The position numbers and the translations under genes are program-made. The notes beneath the pieces are model-generated. The model was not told where the DNA came from, did no database searches, and saw only the letters and a list, made by a program, of their open reading frames with translations. A stretch of 64,000 nt of DNA. Source: Okapia johnstoni (lineage: Eukaryota; Chordata; Mammalia; Artiodactyla; Giraffidae). Location of the stretch: assembly GCA_024291935.2 (NCBI GenBank), contig CM044306.1:24821501-24885500 (forward strand). Reading direction: 5' to 3'. This document shows positions 23,001-35,075 of the stretch, piece by piece; the first letter of the stretch is position 1; each line of letters begins with the position of its first letter.

Positions 23001-23500
23001 GACAGAGTTAACTTGCTGCAGGTAAATCAAGGGGGAGTCCAGTGGGAGCCTGCTTCTGGCCTCCGTGTCCCCTCCCCTGGGGAAAGCTTCTCCCTCCTCA
23101 GCCCTTATCAGCATATTCTCAGGCTGTCCCTGGGACATGGCTGATGCGCCCACCTCCCTTCTTAGAATTTAAAATTTAAGGCAAGGACCAGCTTCTCTGA
23201 GACTGGCTGCCTTAGGTATAGATGTGTCAGAGGTTGAGTCTCATGTGGCCTGAGCTGCCACATGAGACAGCTAACTCTCTTAGCTGTCCCACCCTGGGGG
23301 AATTTGGAGACTTCCCCCCCGAAGGCCCAGCTTCTTCCATTTGGCCTGGTGCACAGAGCTCTGGCTCTGGTCCCAAAGCCAACCTATGTGCCACAGGCCT
23401 TCAGTGGAGGTATTTCTCCTCCCTGGGCCCCACCTTCACCATACCATCTCCAGTGTCCCATCCAGTTTGAACATTACATCAAAATCTATGCTCAGACACT
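20021..23500. other. Intergenic, one MIR relic, no gene recognised
   Basis: A MIR-like antisense piece lies at 21230-21275 (AGTTTACAGATGAGGAAACT). The rest is unique, GC-moderate sequence. No coding exon could be supported. Confidence 0.45.
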
Positions 23501-23760
23501 CATTTGATCCCACCATCCTTCTTTCATTCATTTGCATGCTTGTTTGCATAAATCTGCATGGAGCATCTAACATCGTCTATGTTTTTCTGTTGACCTGCCT
23601 TTGCTTCGATTTCTGGTTTTATCTTTCTCCTAAGTGACATGAACAAGGAGGGGGTGCAATGGACAGAGGCCATGCCTTGTCTCTGTGACCCCATCAGCTG
23701 GCACAGGGCCTGTGACATAGTATGTGCCGTATAAATGCTTGTTGAAGTGAAAGGGTTGAG
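23500..23760 (+). repeat. L2 relic with TTTGCAT cluster
   Basis: GACAGAGGCCATGCCTTGTC, then AGTATGTGCCGTATAAATGC is an L2 3' end. Upstream, 23530-23557 carries three TGCAT cores (two TTTGCAT). Confidence 0.5.
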
Positions 23761-25734
23761 AAGAGTTGCTGGGTGGGTACCTTGTGGGAAGGGGGAAGCA
23801 GGAGGGGAGCATATGGGGAGGGTCTGACTGGAGTGGGGAGAGTGATAAGCAGCATCAGGGAGGGATGTCGGTCAATGTCTGCATCCCTAGATTCACCAAG
23901 AGGGTGAAATGGGTCTGGGAGCTGGGGCAGGGGGAGTGATGGCTGCCCAAGGTCATGTAGCCAGTTGGTGGCAGAGCTCACACTTCAACCCTTGACTCCT
24001 AGGCTGATGCTGAGAATTTTAGAAGCAGGACTTGGAGGGAGGGGGCTGAGCGAGGGGCTCTCCTCTTCCTGTGTTACCTCCTCTCAGACTGGAAGAGGAG
24101 CTGAGTTCACAAGGAATCAGAGACCAGCCTGTGAAAGACTCAGAAGCCAGTTGGAAAGGTGAAAGGGCAGCATGCCTTGGTCCTGCCATCCCTCTGGGAT
24201 CCGAGAGGGGAGTGAAATTCTCTGCCCTCGAGGTCTTGGAGACTCAGGGGCCGCCTGGTGAGGTCGGCTCTGTGAGGTAGCAGAGGACCACTCAGAAGCT
24301 CTCCATCCCTGTAATCCAGGAGAGGGTCCAGGAAACACGGAAAGGGGCACACTGGCCCGGCCCCCCTCCAACAGCTGGCATTCAGGCAGCCCGCCGCTCC
24401 TCAAACCATTTTCACTGACCAAGGTCATCTGGGGCTGGCACCTGGGGGAGGGCTGGGAAATTGGGTTACTTCAGGCTCCCATCCCCTCTGCAGAGATTAG
24501 ACATTCACTCCTACTGGTGGCTCAAGGCAGAAGGCTAAGGGGCAGGCTCTGAAACTAGGGGTATGGGTCAGGAGAGGTGCTGAATGTACTGTTCAGGGGA
24601 TGAGGCTAGGCCCAGCCAGGCCCTCTATCCCACACCCCCACCCCTATTTCACTGACCCTGCTTATGGACCTCTAGGCCTCTCTGAAGGGATAGGTGGGGA
24701 TCCCTGAAGTCTGAGCCCTTATCCCTTGCTCAGGACTCGGTTGCTTTGACTGGACACCATGGCTCTCTGGATGGATGCCCTCCTGAAGGGAGAACAATCA
24801 ATGCCTGAGCATATCAAACTCACACAGTTTGCATTCTGCTTGCAGGGAGCTCTCCAAAGTGATGGGGGAGACATGAATCAATCCACTGGGGGAGATAAGA
24901 CAACAATGTACTCAGGATGTAGATGCAGGTAGACGGGAGAGTGTAGATGAAACGAATATTGAAGGGCTGGGTCACAGAGAAAAGGGTTAAATAGAAATTG
25001 GATTGGGAATCCCAGTAGATAGCATGGAAAAAAGGAGCCTGGAACCCAGGAGGGCAGGAAAAAGGGATGTTGCCTCCGACAGGAGAACAGCTTAGGAGGA
25101 GGGGAGAATGTCAGGGGGTGAGAGCCCTGAGCTGAGGAGGATGGAGCTGAGGGAGGACAGTACAGGGCTCTAGGAGCTGCCAGAGGAAAGCAGAGAGCCT
25201 AGAGAAAGCAGGAGAGGTGCCTAGGAGAGGGGCTAGGGGCTGAGCGAGTGGAGAGAGGACGGAGGGTGTGGAGGGATGCAGGAAGATGGTGGAGCCTCAG
25301 TCCCAGGCCCAGAGGGCTCTGCTCAAGAGCGAGTGGAGAAGAGGACCAGCCCCAGCCAGTCCTCACAGGGCAGAGCTGCTGAAGGGTGGTGGAAGGGATG
25401 CCAGGCGCCGCTTAATAGGATTTTAATTATACAGCTCCAGCAAGAATTTTTTCCCCCCTGGGCTTGGGCCCTCACAGATACCTCCATCTCCACCTCAGCA
25501 TCTTCTCAGCGCTGGCAGCCTGCGTGCCCAGGCCTCCACTGCCACGTGGGGGACTTCTTCCCCTCCTGGGGGGCCTGCTGAGGGGTGGGTGTGGGGAGCT
25601 CCTCCAAGGTCTGCATCCAGGGTGGAGTGTGGCTAGAACTGACTTTGGTGGAGAGGGGGTGCCCAGCACCCTGCCATTACTGTGGACTTGGTGCTCATTT
25701 TCCCAGAGTGATCGTGTTCCACATCAGGCCTTTC
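23761..25734. other. Intergenic, purine-rich in part
   Basis: 25080-25300 is strongly A/G-biased on the + strand. 25407-25438 has TTAATAGGATTTTAATTATA, two homeodomain-type cores. No gene supported. Confidence 0.45.
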
Positions 25735-25905
25735 CACAGTGAGTGTCTCATGTGAGGCTTGCCACACCAGGGCCTCTGGGAGGCAGGCAAGGCAGATAGA
25801 ATGATAATCTCCATTTTATAGGTGAGGACACTGAGGCCCCATGAGTCTAAGTGACTTGCCCAGGGACACAGTGAGTAAGGAGTCCAGATTCCACATTCTG
25901 GCGGT
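25735..25905 (-). repeat. MIR SINE relic
   Basis: CTCCATTTTATAGGTGAGGA, then AAGTGACTTGCCCAGGGACA. Confidence 0.8.
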
Positions 25906-26389
25906 GACCTTGTGCTGCCACTCCCCTCCCTTCCAGCAGGAGCTACATGCAGGCCCTGTGTCTAGAAAGCTCTCTTCCCCTTTCCCCCTTTCTATCTCCC
26001 ACTTACCCTTTAGGCATGAGATGTCCCCTCCTTCTACGAGCTTGCTTTCATACTCCCACAGCTCCTGCATTTCGGCACAATAGCCCATCACACATGCTGG
26101 ACGACCCAGAAACTGTCTGGACTGCTATTAATCCAGCAGTTCCTTGGCCCATGAAGACAAACTCACTCCTGATGCCCCTGGTCAAGCGTTCAGAGCCTCT
26201 GCCACCACCTGTGCTCTGTGAAATGATCCCTGACCTCTCCCACAGTTGGCCCGTCCCATCCACCTGCCCCCCAAGCCTCGCAGTCAGGCCAGTGTCAGCC
26301 ACCAGTGTGGCAAGGTGACAAATGGACTTTCTTAGTGGCAGCACTTTGTCTGAATGAGGCATTTCTTTCTTTTTGGTCTTTATTATATT

Positions 26390-26640
26390 TTAACACCTAT
26401 TTTTTTGGCGGAGTGAGAATAATTTTAGATGTACAGAAAAGTTGCAGAGATAAAACAGAAAGTTCCCATACACTTTTCCCCATGCTGTATGTACACAGAA
26501 CGTTTCCTTTTGTTGTTAACAATCTATATTGCTCAGGTAACTTTGTCCCAGTGAAGAATCAAACACTGGTACATTTCTGTTAACTAAACCCAACACTTTA
26601 TCCAGAACTCACCATTTTTTATAGTTTTTTAATTCCACAA
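26390..26640 (-). repeat. Ancient L1 3' relic
   Basis: TTTTAGATGTACAGAAAAGT, then CAGAAAGTTCCCATACAC and TTTATCCAGAACTCACC, an old L1 3' untranslated type in antisense. Confidence 0.5.
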
Positions 26641-28734
26641 GTACTAGATGAATGCATTCTTGTGTGAGTTTCCACAGTGCTAGAAAATAAACAGTAAATA
26701 ATGATGTCCCTTCACCCGCTTCCTCCAAGGGTAATCCTGCCCGCTCTGTGCACAGACACTTTGCTCCTCCCCCTCTCAGCACACCGTGGGTCTGGAGCCC
26801 TGGCAGTCAGTATGCTGAGAGGCCAACATGGTGGCAGTGGCTCCTGCCTGCCTTTTTCCCCTACTGCAGTGAATGCCCTTCTCTCCAATTCCTGCCCATC
26901 CCGTGAAGCTCTGCTCGAGTCATGCTGCCCTCAGCCCCCAGGAGCATGGCTTCCTCTCTTTTGTCCATTCAATGTGACCGGCAAACAGTCGGGGGTGATG
27001 ACAGAGCTCCCCACCCCCTACTGCTCCCCGCCTGGCTCCTGGAGAGCAGGAGGCAGCAGGCAACGAGGCTTCAGGAAAGTCACCCGGATGTCATCGGCAG
27101 TAGGCGGTGGCCCCCAGTACTATGGGGGAGCAGGTAGGAAGGTATAGAACACTCAGTGTCTGACCTCAGGGCCCCCCCAGCCTGTGCAGGAGGCACCCAC
27201 ACTTCTGGCCTGGCTCCTGGATGACCGTGGCCCACAGAACTCAGGCCGAGGGTGCCTCAGGCTGGGAGAGGGGAGGTTCTGGATCAAGCCTCTGCTCTCC
27301 CTTTGCCAAATGTGGCTTGTTCTTTTCTGCTGGAGGCAGGGGGATGGCCAAGATCCACTCAACTCACTCCAGCCAGAGGAGGAGGCTGTATCCCAGGCTT
27401 TTCAGTCCCATCCAGACCTTGGCCCATGGCGAGGCCTAGAGGTACGCTTGGACCTATTGGGTCAGCCTACCTGTCCCCATCAAAGCATCTTCTGCTTCCC
27501 GCCCCGCCTCTGCCAGCCTCCTGGTGACTGCCACTCACCAGTATCAGAGGACTTACTGCCCACCTATGCCAGTCGTCCTCACCTTATGTTCTCCCCCAAG
27601 GCCCTAGGAACGGATGGGGCTGGGGCTGGAAGGGGACTGATGCCTGCAGTGGCAACCTATCACCTGAGGAGCTGACCATCCCGACCTGCCACTGGTCAGT
27701 TCATCCATCCCCCTGCCTCAGCACTGTGCCTGCCTCTGCCAAACTCAGGAAAAGAAGACAAATTGGGTGAAGAAAATGGCGGCCATCCTCCCCGACGTCT
27801 GTTCTTTTCATTATCCAGTCTTCTCCTGCAGTCTCATGGGCTTCCCCTGGCTGCCCAGGCCTTCAAGTCAGAGAGGACAGGGCAAGAAAAAGGCCCTGAG
27901 GCAGGAGGGATCCTGGGGTGAGGAGGGGAGGTCGCCAGGGAGGAAAAGACAGTGCAGGTGTGCCTCAGGTGTGTGCTCCTGTTTACTGGGTGAGGAGGGC
28001 TGGGCCCCCCAAGCCACCCTGCGGAGGGTCTGCAGCAGGAGGCTATAGCCCTGGGGGACTCTGGTCTCCCGCCCTGTGGGCTCCGAGCCTGGGAGAAGTT
28101 GTGGGGCTGGACAGCCCCGGGGGGGCGGGGGATTGCTGCGTCGGACCTGGCTGCTGTGGCACGAGATGAAAGGCCAGGAGTGGGGTTGTTGGCAGACGGA
28201 CAGGCGGGCGGAGGCGTGGGGTAGGGGGAGGGGAGATAACCATCTGCAAGGGCTGCCAGGTGTAGACATGGTGGAGTGTGGAGGACGCGGGCGGAGTTTT
28301 AGCCCTTGGGATCAGGGCAGAGAGCCTGGAGTTGGGAGAGTTCCCTGTGAGGTCATCTTGTCCAGCCTGATGCCTCCAGGCACTTGGCCCCAAACCAAGC
28401 AGGCCCTGCCTGGGGATGCTCCTCCCTGGCCCCAGCCTGTCCTCCACCTTGCACCCATCGTGAGCAGAGCTGCCTGAGGTCTAACTCTGATCCGCCTCTT
28501 CACACTTACATCCACTGCCCCCATGGGGATGGTCGACCAGCCGAGGCCTCTGGTTCATCACTTGCTATCTGCTGGAGAACATCAAACAGTTCAGGACTGG
28601 GTCCATCTTGGTCATCGTTTGCCCTTGATTCTAAATTTCTCTTACTTTAGCCGTATGTCCCCCTACCCCATCTTGGAGAGAAGATTCTAGAGACCATGGA
28701 GAAAAGGAGAAAAAACTTTCTTCCTAAATATCCC
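26641..28734. other. Intergenic, no gene recognised
   Basis: GC-moderate unique sequence with a GC-rich stretch at 28110-28300. Open frames on both strands are unassigned. Confidence 0.4.
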
Positions 28735-28995
28735 TCTTAACCTATCTTCACCATTTAACATCCATACCCACATCTCTGTCCAGGCTTCCATCTTTTCTTA
28801 CCCAGAAACTATTTCAACAGGGCCCCTGAAAAGTACCCCCAGACTCCTTATTTCCCTCTAATCTATTCCCCAGAACTTCCATAGTGGTCTTGCTAATGTG
28901 AGGATGTAACCGTGCCGTGTCTCTGCTCAATGCCCTTCAACGCAGTACTGCCCTTAGAGCCAGCAAGAGGGCCCCCTGCTCCAGGCCCCTCAAAA
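28735..28995 (+). repeat. L2 LINE relic
   Basis: CATAGTGGTCTTGCTAATGT, then GCTCAATGCCCTTCAACGC and CAAGAGGGCCCCCTGCTCC follow the L2 3' order. Confidence 0.6.
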
Positions 28996-29325
28996 CATGA
29001 ATACAGCACTGGTGCGACATTTGTTTAAACACCCTTGGATGCCTAGATTATGCAGGATCTGGTACTGAGTGCTGCATGGCACAACCCAGAACTTTAAATA
29101 TCTGCTCTTGTGATTAACACTGATCACACCAGGATGGTCTTGCTCTAAGATCGTGAAACAAAAAGCAACTGTGTCTGTGTGCCATCCCAACGTGACTCTA
29201 TGAGTGACATCAATGGACGCTGCGCAAGTGCTCAGGTGAAACAAAAAGTAAATGGATATACTTGCTAAATCCTTCTTTGCAGCTAGCATATATACCATGT
29301 TATCTTGAAGAAAAAATTCAAGAAT
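28990..29325. other. Unclassified sequence, possible old retrocopy
   Basis: A 102-codon minus-strand frame (29298 to 28990) and broken plus-strand frames. I cannot assign it to any gene or repeat. Codon-like structure is not evident. Confidence 0.3.
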
Positions 29326-29327
29326 AA

Positions 29328-29362
29328 TGCAATGGATTCTTTTTTTTTTTGCAATGGATTCT
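29328..29362. repeat. T10 tract flanked by a 12-13 bp direct repeat
   Basis: TGCAATGGATTCT at 29328-29340 and again at 29350-29362 bracket the T run. It reads as an extremely truncated retroinsertion, or a local duplication. Confidence 0.75.
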
Positions 29363-29399
29363 TATGTAATAAAATTTCCTGGCAGTATCAAGCCTCCAT

Positions 29400-29885
29400 G
29401 TTCCTGCTTCTCTTTGAGTTCTAGAAGTACACACAAATTAGCATAATATTCAAAACAGATGCACATTGCAGGTGAGAAACATTTTATTACACTAAATAAT
29501 TTATTGAACAATTTGCATAAATGTAAGTCTAGATGAACCATACATGAAATTTGATAGTGAATCTTTATATTGGCAATTCAATGGGCACTGAATATTGGAA
29601 TTACAAAACATTATATCTTATAAAAATATTTCTTCATACATAGTTATATTTATAAAATTTTAAATTAAGCATTTAGATTTACTTTAATAATTCTAATTTA
29701 CTGTTTTGATATTCATTAGCTATAATTAGTATTTTGCCTTTTAATTTTAATTGTTATATTAGAATATTTTAGTCATATTAATATTCAGCCATATAAAATC
29801 CATGGCTTTATACACATTTAAAATTTTTATTGTTATGAAGGTCTATTGTGAAGAAAGGCAAGAAGAACATTTTATTTAGCAGTTT
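29400..29885. other. AT-rich island, unclassified
   Basis: About 480 bp of strongly AT-rich DNA in a GC-moderate neighbourhood, with sharp edges. No LINE, SINE or LTR hallmark was recognised. Confidence 0.5.
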
Positions 29886-30780
29886 GGTGTCTTGATCTGT
29901 AGGCCTCCATTTGGACTCTAGTCCTGGGCCCTGCACACTTTAGGGATGGATGGCCAGCTTCATTGCTATCCATTTCCTGCTGGACTCAGCCTGGTCCGCA
30001 GCGGCCTCCACCGCTTGGCCTCTGCCTGTGCTTCCAGTCCCATTGCTGGATGTCTTCCTGTAGCCCTGGTCGTGGGGTTCCTAGAACACACTGTGCCCAC
30101 CCCATGCCTGAGATGACCTCTCCTCCCCTTCTCATCTCAGCCCACGTGTGCACTCTGCCAGCCCCAACAGGCAGATGGGTACACTTGCAGATGCCCCACG
30201 CTGTTTGGAAATCATCTGTTAAGGCAGCTCTTCCACCATAAAGTGAGGTTGTAGGCTGCTTCCCCCATGGATCAGGACCCTCTCATAGGCAGGGGCCTCA
30301 TTGGAAGAGAGACCAGAGTTCACTTTTGTCTCAATGCTGGGACCATGAAGGCTTTGATACCTCTTAAGTCTATAGGACTTGGTCCCTGAAGAAACTATTG
30401 ATAGAAGTTGTAGGAACAAGCAGCTGAGATCCTGGTCTTTGCCCAGGTCTCAATTACCTGAGCAGGACCCAGAGAGCCAAGCCCTGTGAGGAGGTTGGCA
30501 GGAAGCTCCACTGCTGTCCCCCAATCCCAGGCAGCTGCCCTGTAGCTATGGGGTGAGCAAGGGAGAATGGAGGTAGGATGCTGGGAGGTACAAAGTAGGG
30601 GTAGGATGGAGGCAGGAAAGAGGCAGGGCAGCCAAGGAGGCTGACTGATGGTTTCTCTGGCGCCCCGGAGGAGGACTCTCTTGTTGGCAGAAGTTGAGGG
30701 GGGCAAGTGGAGTAGGAGGGGAGCCTTGCCTTATCTCTCCCCAGAGGACAGCTCCAAACATGTTGGAGCCCCAAAATTTG
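29886..30780. other. Intergenic, no gene recognised
   Basis: Unique sequence. No supported feature. Confidence 0.4.
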
Positions 30781-30990
30781 TTGAGCAATTACTATGTGCC
30801 ATGTGTCATACTGATGTGCTTCACCTCCCTTTCTCTAGAGAACCATGGCCAGTCTATCAGGGAAACATCAGAGACCATGTAGTCAATCCTCCCATTTGAC
30901 AGAGGAGGAAACTAAGGCTCAGAGAGGGGGAGTGACTTGCCCCACAGTGAGTGAGAGGCAGAGCCTAGGCTGGAGTTTGGGTCTCCTGAC
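30781..30990 (-). repeat. MIR SINE relic
   Basis: GAGCAATTACTATGTGCCAT, then TTGACAGAGGAGGAAACTAA and GAGTGACTTGCCCCACAGTG. Confidence 0.75.
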
Positions 30991-31469
30991 TCCTTGCCCA
31001 GTGGGCTCTCTCACTATCCCTGGGACCTCCAGGACAAGGACATTCTCTGCCCAGAGCCGATGGAACCTACATCCCAAGTCCTCAGCATGATAGCAGGTCC
31101 CTTGGGAGAACTTCCTGATGCTGCCATCCTCTGTGCCACCCTGCCCTCCCCGCCCCCACTGGTGCATAATGCAGAGCAGCAAGGGAACTAGATGGGCTCA
31201 GTTCTGCTTCAGTTCCCCTTTCTCCCATGGACTGGAGAACCTGGTCTCCCTGCACCTTGCCTTCTGCTGGCCCAGCCCTCTATCCTCTGGGTCCCTGAGT
31301 CCCTCCAGCCTTTAGCTGCCCTAAAGCTCAGTCCCCTGAGATCCTGCTCCCTTTAACCCAACATCCAGAAGAGGAGTCTGAGACAACCCCCAGGACTAGG
31401 AAGTGAGAGGCTGGGTTCCTTATTTCCCTCTACTTATTTTTTCATCATTATCATCAATGTCTTCACAAT

Positions 31470-31600
31470 AACAGATGACATGTCAGCGCCTGCTCTGCAC
31501 TAGTGGCTCGCTTACCAGTTAATACTGTTACTATTTTCCTGCTAGAAAAACTGAGGTCAGAAAGGCTGAGTGAGGCCCAAAGGTGCCCTATTAGAAAATG
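31470..31600 (-). repeat. MIR SINE relic
   Basis: AATACTGTTACTATTTTCCT, then AAAACTGAGGTCAGAAAGGC. Confidence 0.6.
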
Positions 31601-31660
31601 ACAAAGGGGCTGACTCTGTGGTTTGTGAAAAGGGCACAAAGCCAAACAGTTCCACCCTAT

Positions 31661-31853
31661 CTCCCTTGTGGCTCAGCTGGTAAAGAATCCGCCTGCAATG
31701 TGGGAGACCTGGGTTCAATCTCTGGTTTGGGAAGATCCCCTGGAGAAGGGAAAGGCTACCCATTCCAGTACTCTGGCCTAGAGAATTCCATGGACTGTAT
31801 AGTCCATGAGGTCAAAAAGAGTCGGACACGACTGAGTGACTTTCACTTTCACT
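31661..31853 (+). mobile_element. Bov-tA SINE with target-site duplications
   Basis: The tRNA-like head (CTTGTGGCTCAGCTGGTAAA, GGGTTCAATC B box) joins the BovB tail (GAGTCGGACACGACTGAGTG). TTCCACCCTAT flanks it at 31650-31660 and 31854-31864 without mismatch, so it is relatively young. Confidence 0.95.
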
Positions 31854-32279
31854 TTCCACCCTATTGAGCCATAGCCCTTTGACAGTCCCTTTGAGCCATA
31901 GCCACCGGCTCCTCCTGCTTCTCCTAGAACTCCTACGAAGCTTACATGACCCCTACCCGCATGTCTACATCCCAAGACTGCAGCTTGGTCAGTGACGCTG
32001 TCAGGAGTTGGATGTGTGCAGACCCACCAGAGTAGGAACTGGTTTCTTCCTCTTAGGCTTGGTCCTCTCGCCCATTCCACCATGGCTGTGCTAGCAGGTG
32101 GCTCTGGGCGTGCTGTGGATGGACAAGAACTCTACTGATGACTCCTGTTCATTTGACCAACAGTCATGGACTTGAGCTCCTCTAGTGCACCCCACATTTC
32201 ACTGGGCACTGAGCAGTCAGATCCAGGAATGGCCTCTGCCCTCCTGGGGTGATGATGGAGAAGAAATCTATTACCATCA

Positions 32280-32790
32280 TTCATTTGACAGATGATGACC
32301 CCATGTGCCAGGTGCTATTTTAGGCTGGGGATACAGAAATGAGGGCTTCTCAGGTGGCCCCAGTGGTAAAGAACCCATCTGCAAATACAGGCAGGCATAA
32401 GAGACAGGAGTTCGATCCCTGGGTTGGGAAGATCCCCTGGAGGAGGACATGGCAACCTACTCCAATATTCTTGCCTGGAGAGTTCCGATGGACAGAGGGG
32501 CCTGGTATGCTACAGTCCACAGGGTTGTAAAGAGTCGGACTTGATTAAAGTGATTAAGCACGTACACACACACACGCATACAGAAATGAACAGAACAGTC
32601 ACAAATTCCTGTGCTTAAGAAGCTCATATCCTATAAAAATGAGAAAGTAGTTAAATAAGCAAGTGATATAGGCTGCAGAAGGGGATGTGTGCTGTGCAGA
32701 AAAATAATGCAGGGAGGGAGTCCGAGAGTGGGACTGTGGCTGCAATTGCATCACAAAATTAATTGGTGCTGTGACAGTTTGGGGGCTCCA
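32280..32790 (-). repeat. L2-like relic split by a SINE
   Basis: CATGTGCCAGGTGCTATTTT at the left continues after the SINE with CCTGTGCTTAAGAAGCTCAT and ATAATGCAGGGAGGGAGTCC. Confidence 0.55.
32343..32577 (+). mobile_element. Bov-tA SINE with target-site duplications
   Basis: GGTGGCCCCAGTGGTAAAGA, then GAGTTCGATCCCTGGGTTGG and TGTAAAGAGTCGGACTTGAT, with a CA-rich tail. ATACAGAAATGA flanks it at 32331-32342 and 32578-32589. Confidence 0.95.
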
Positions 32791-33461
32791 GGAGAGTAGC
32801 TGAGGCACCTCTGATTCCTCCTTAAGCTGTGCTCACTCCCCTGCAGGGAAATGGGAACAGAACCAGGCAGTTTGGAGCATCTGAGTCTCAGGTCAGTGGG
32901 GTCTCCTGTCATGATCTCTGAAGCCCACCTGTGTCAGAACCTGCAGTCTCTGTGCTGTGCATTCCCAGAATGCACAGGGACAGGCCTGCACACATGTGCA
33001 CACATGCTCAGCTGAACATGGGTGTGCATGTGGGCATCTGCCACCAAACAGATGCCCAATTACTGAGCACTTGTGTTATTTCAAGCACTCTGTCCCCAAG
33101 AGGCTCAGAGTCTCATGGCAAAGAAGAGAAGGCACGAAAACGATAGCCGACATGAAGGGAGGGGATGCTCAAGGGAGAACCATGGAGCAAGAGGTTACAG
33201 CAAACTTCCAGGAGGCAACAGAAGCTGAACCAGGCTGGGTTGCTTTCACTGGATTAAACTCAAATAACTACAGCTTTCTGTAATGAAAGGAAATGGGCTA
33301 GATCAGAAGGTAGTGAGTTTTCATCACTGGAACCTCAAATGAAGGCTTGACAACAACTTTTAAAGGGGATTCATGGACCGGATTGGGGACAGAACTGATG
33401 TCTTCTAAGGTTACTGGTGTCCCATGAATTTGGGGGAGCCACCGAAGCAGGAGAGGGAGAG

Positions 33462-33660
33462 GGACTTCCCTGGTGGTCCTTCCAGTGCAGAGGGTGTGGG
33501 TTTGATCCCTGATTCCAGGTCCCATGTGTCTTGTGGACAAAAAACTCAAAACATTAAACAGAAGCGCTATTGTAATGAATTCAATACAGACTTTAAAAAT
33601 GGTCCACATCAAAAAAATCTTCCAAAAACTATTTTTAAAAAAGAACAAGAAACAGGATGA
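33462..33660 (+). repeat. CHR-type tRNA-Glu SINE
   Basis: GGGACTTCCCTGGTGGTCCT, GGTTTGATCCCTGATTCCAG, then a long tail with ATGGTCCACATCAAAAAAAT. Confidence 0.85.
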
Positions 33661-34444
33661 AGCAACTTTGGACTTTATCTTAGAGGGCAATGGGGTGCCA
33701 CATAGGGTGTCTGAGCAATAAAGAGACATGGGAAAAGCTGAGTCTTGGAAGATGAATCAGACAGCACTATGCTAGACCAGATTATAATAAGGAGGGGTAT
33801 AGAGGGAAGGAGAACAACTACTGTGCTAGCCAAATGCACTAACAGATGTGTGCGCATGTGAACACATGTATATAATGTATGTGCATGCAGAAATCTCCAA
33901 TGACTAGACAATCATCAGTTGTGACAGCATTGAATGGTCTCTAGTCTTGAATCAGGGGCTGACCTAGACAATCTCTCAGTCCTGTTTCCAAAATTTTAGG
34001 CACATGCAAAAGTATACATAGGTGTGTGTGTGCACGCTTGGGCAACCATGTGTCTGTACTAGTTGAGCACTCTATCCATTGATGGGATTCTGTGTGGTGA
34101 GCAGGAATGCACACTACAGATGCCTTGGGGTCGGGGTGGCTTTGCAGGCCTCTATTTGGGGGGTGCAGCTGGTGAGCTGCATGAACCTGTGGAAATTGGT
34201 GAAAAGGGGAGTTCAGGGACTCTGCTGTCACAGGTGTAACACACAGGTGTCTGTACAGTGGGAAGGACTGGGGAAGTTCAAATGTTGTGTGAGGCCCTGT
34301 GAGTGAATTCTGTTCATTTGCTGGTGTGCAGGCTCGGGTAGACGACTAACCAGGTGTGTGGCTCCAGGTGAGAGTCTGATTTCCATCTAGTCTGGGGATA
34401 CCTGCATTGAGGGTACCACAAGTGAGGGGCTTTCCTGCACACCA

Positions 34445-34600
34445 GCCCTCTGAACTGTTCTACCACCCTGCGTGGTACATGTTATTACTTCCATTTCAAC
34501 AGGTGAGGAGGCCCAAGATTCAAACCCTTACTCTGGGTTACTATACTTTCCAAAGCAGAACCAGAGCCCAGGCTCCTTGTCTCTGAGCCCAGTTCTCTTG
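34445..34600 (-). repeat. MIR SINE relic
   Basis: TTACTTCCATTTCAACAGGT, then GAGGCCCAAGATTCAAACCC and CAGAGCCCAGGCTCC. Diverged. Confidence 0.5.
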
Positions 34601-34849
34601 CCTCAATGGCCACCTGCAACATCTGGAGATATGAGTCACCAGAACATGGTTGCAGGGGACAGTGCTCCCTTTAAGCATCTTCCCAGGCACCACCCCAGGC
34701 CAACATACCCCTGCCCAAGTTCTCTGCCTCCATCCCTACCCTCTTTCTGACCTCTCCTGCCACCCGCAGGCTCATCTGCTTCCCCCAGGCTCTTTCTCCC
34801 CACAGATTCACATCCTTGCAGCCACCTCATTGCAGCGCCTGCCCAAAAC

Positions 34850-35075
34850 AGCCTGCCTGTGTATTATCCATATGTTTTCACCCCCAGCTGGGTGCTCAGT
34901 TATTGTTCTGGCGCAGGAGGGCGAGGGGGTGGCTTGTGGGTGTAGCGACGCCGGGCTGTCTGCTCAGTTCTCCGCTTGTTATTACCTCTTCTCCAGGCTC
35001 CCATTAGCCTGCCTGCCCCAGAGGCCCGCGCAGGCTCCCTGCTCCTCGGCACCTTTGTTCCTTAATTATCACTGG
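34850..35075. promoter_or_regulatory. Candidate noncoding control block
   Basis: Repeat-free; contains GTGTATTATCCATATG, AGTTATTGTTCTGG, CCATTAGCCTGCC and CCTTAATTATCACTGG between GC-rich pieces. The mix of SOX-like and ATTA cores looks enhancer-like. Conservation cannot be tested here. Confidence 0.25.
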
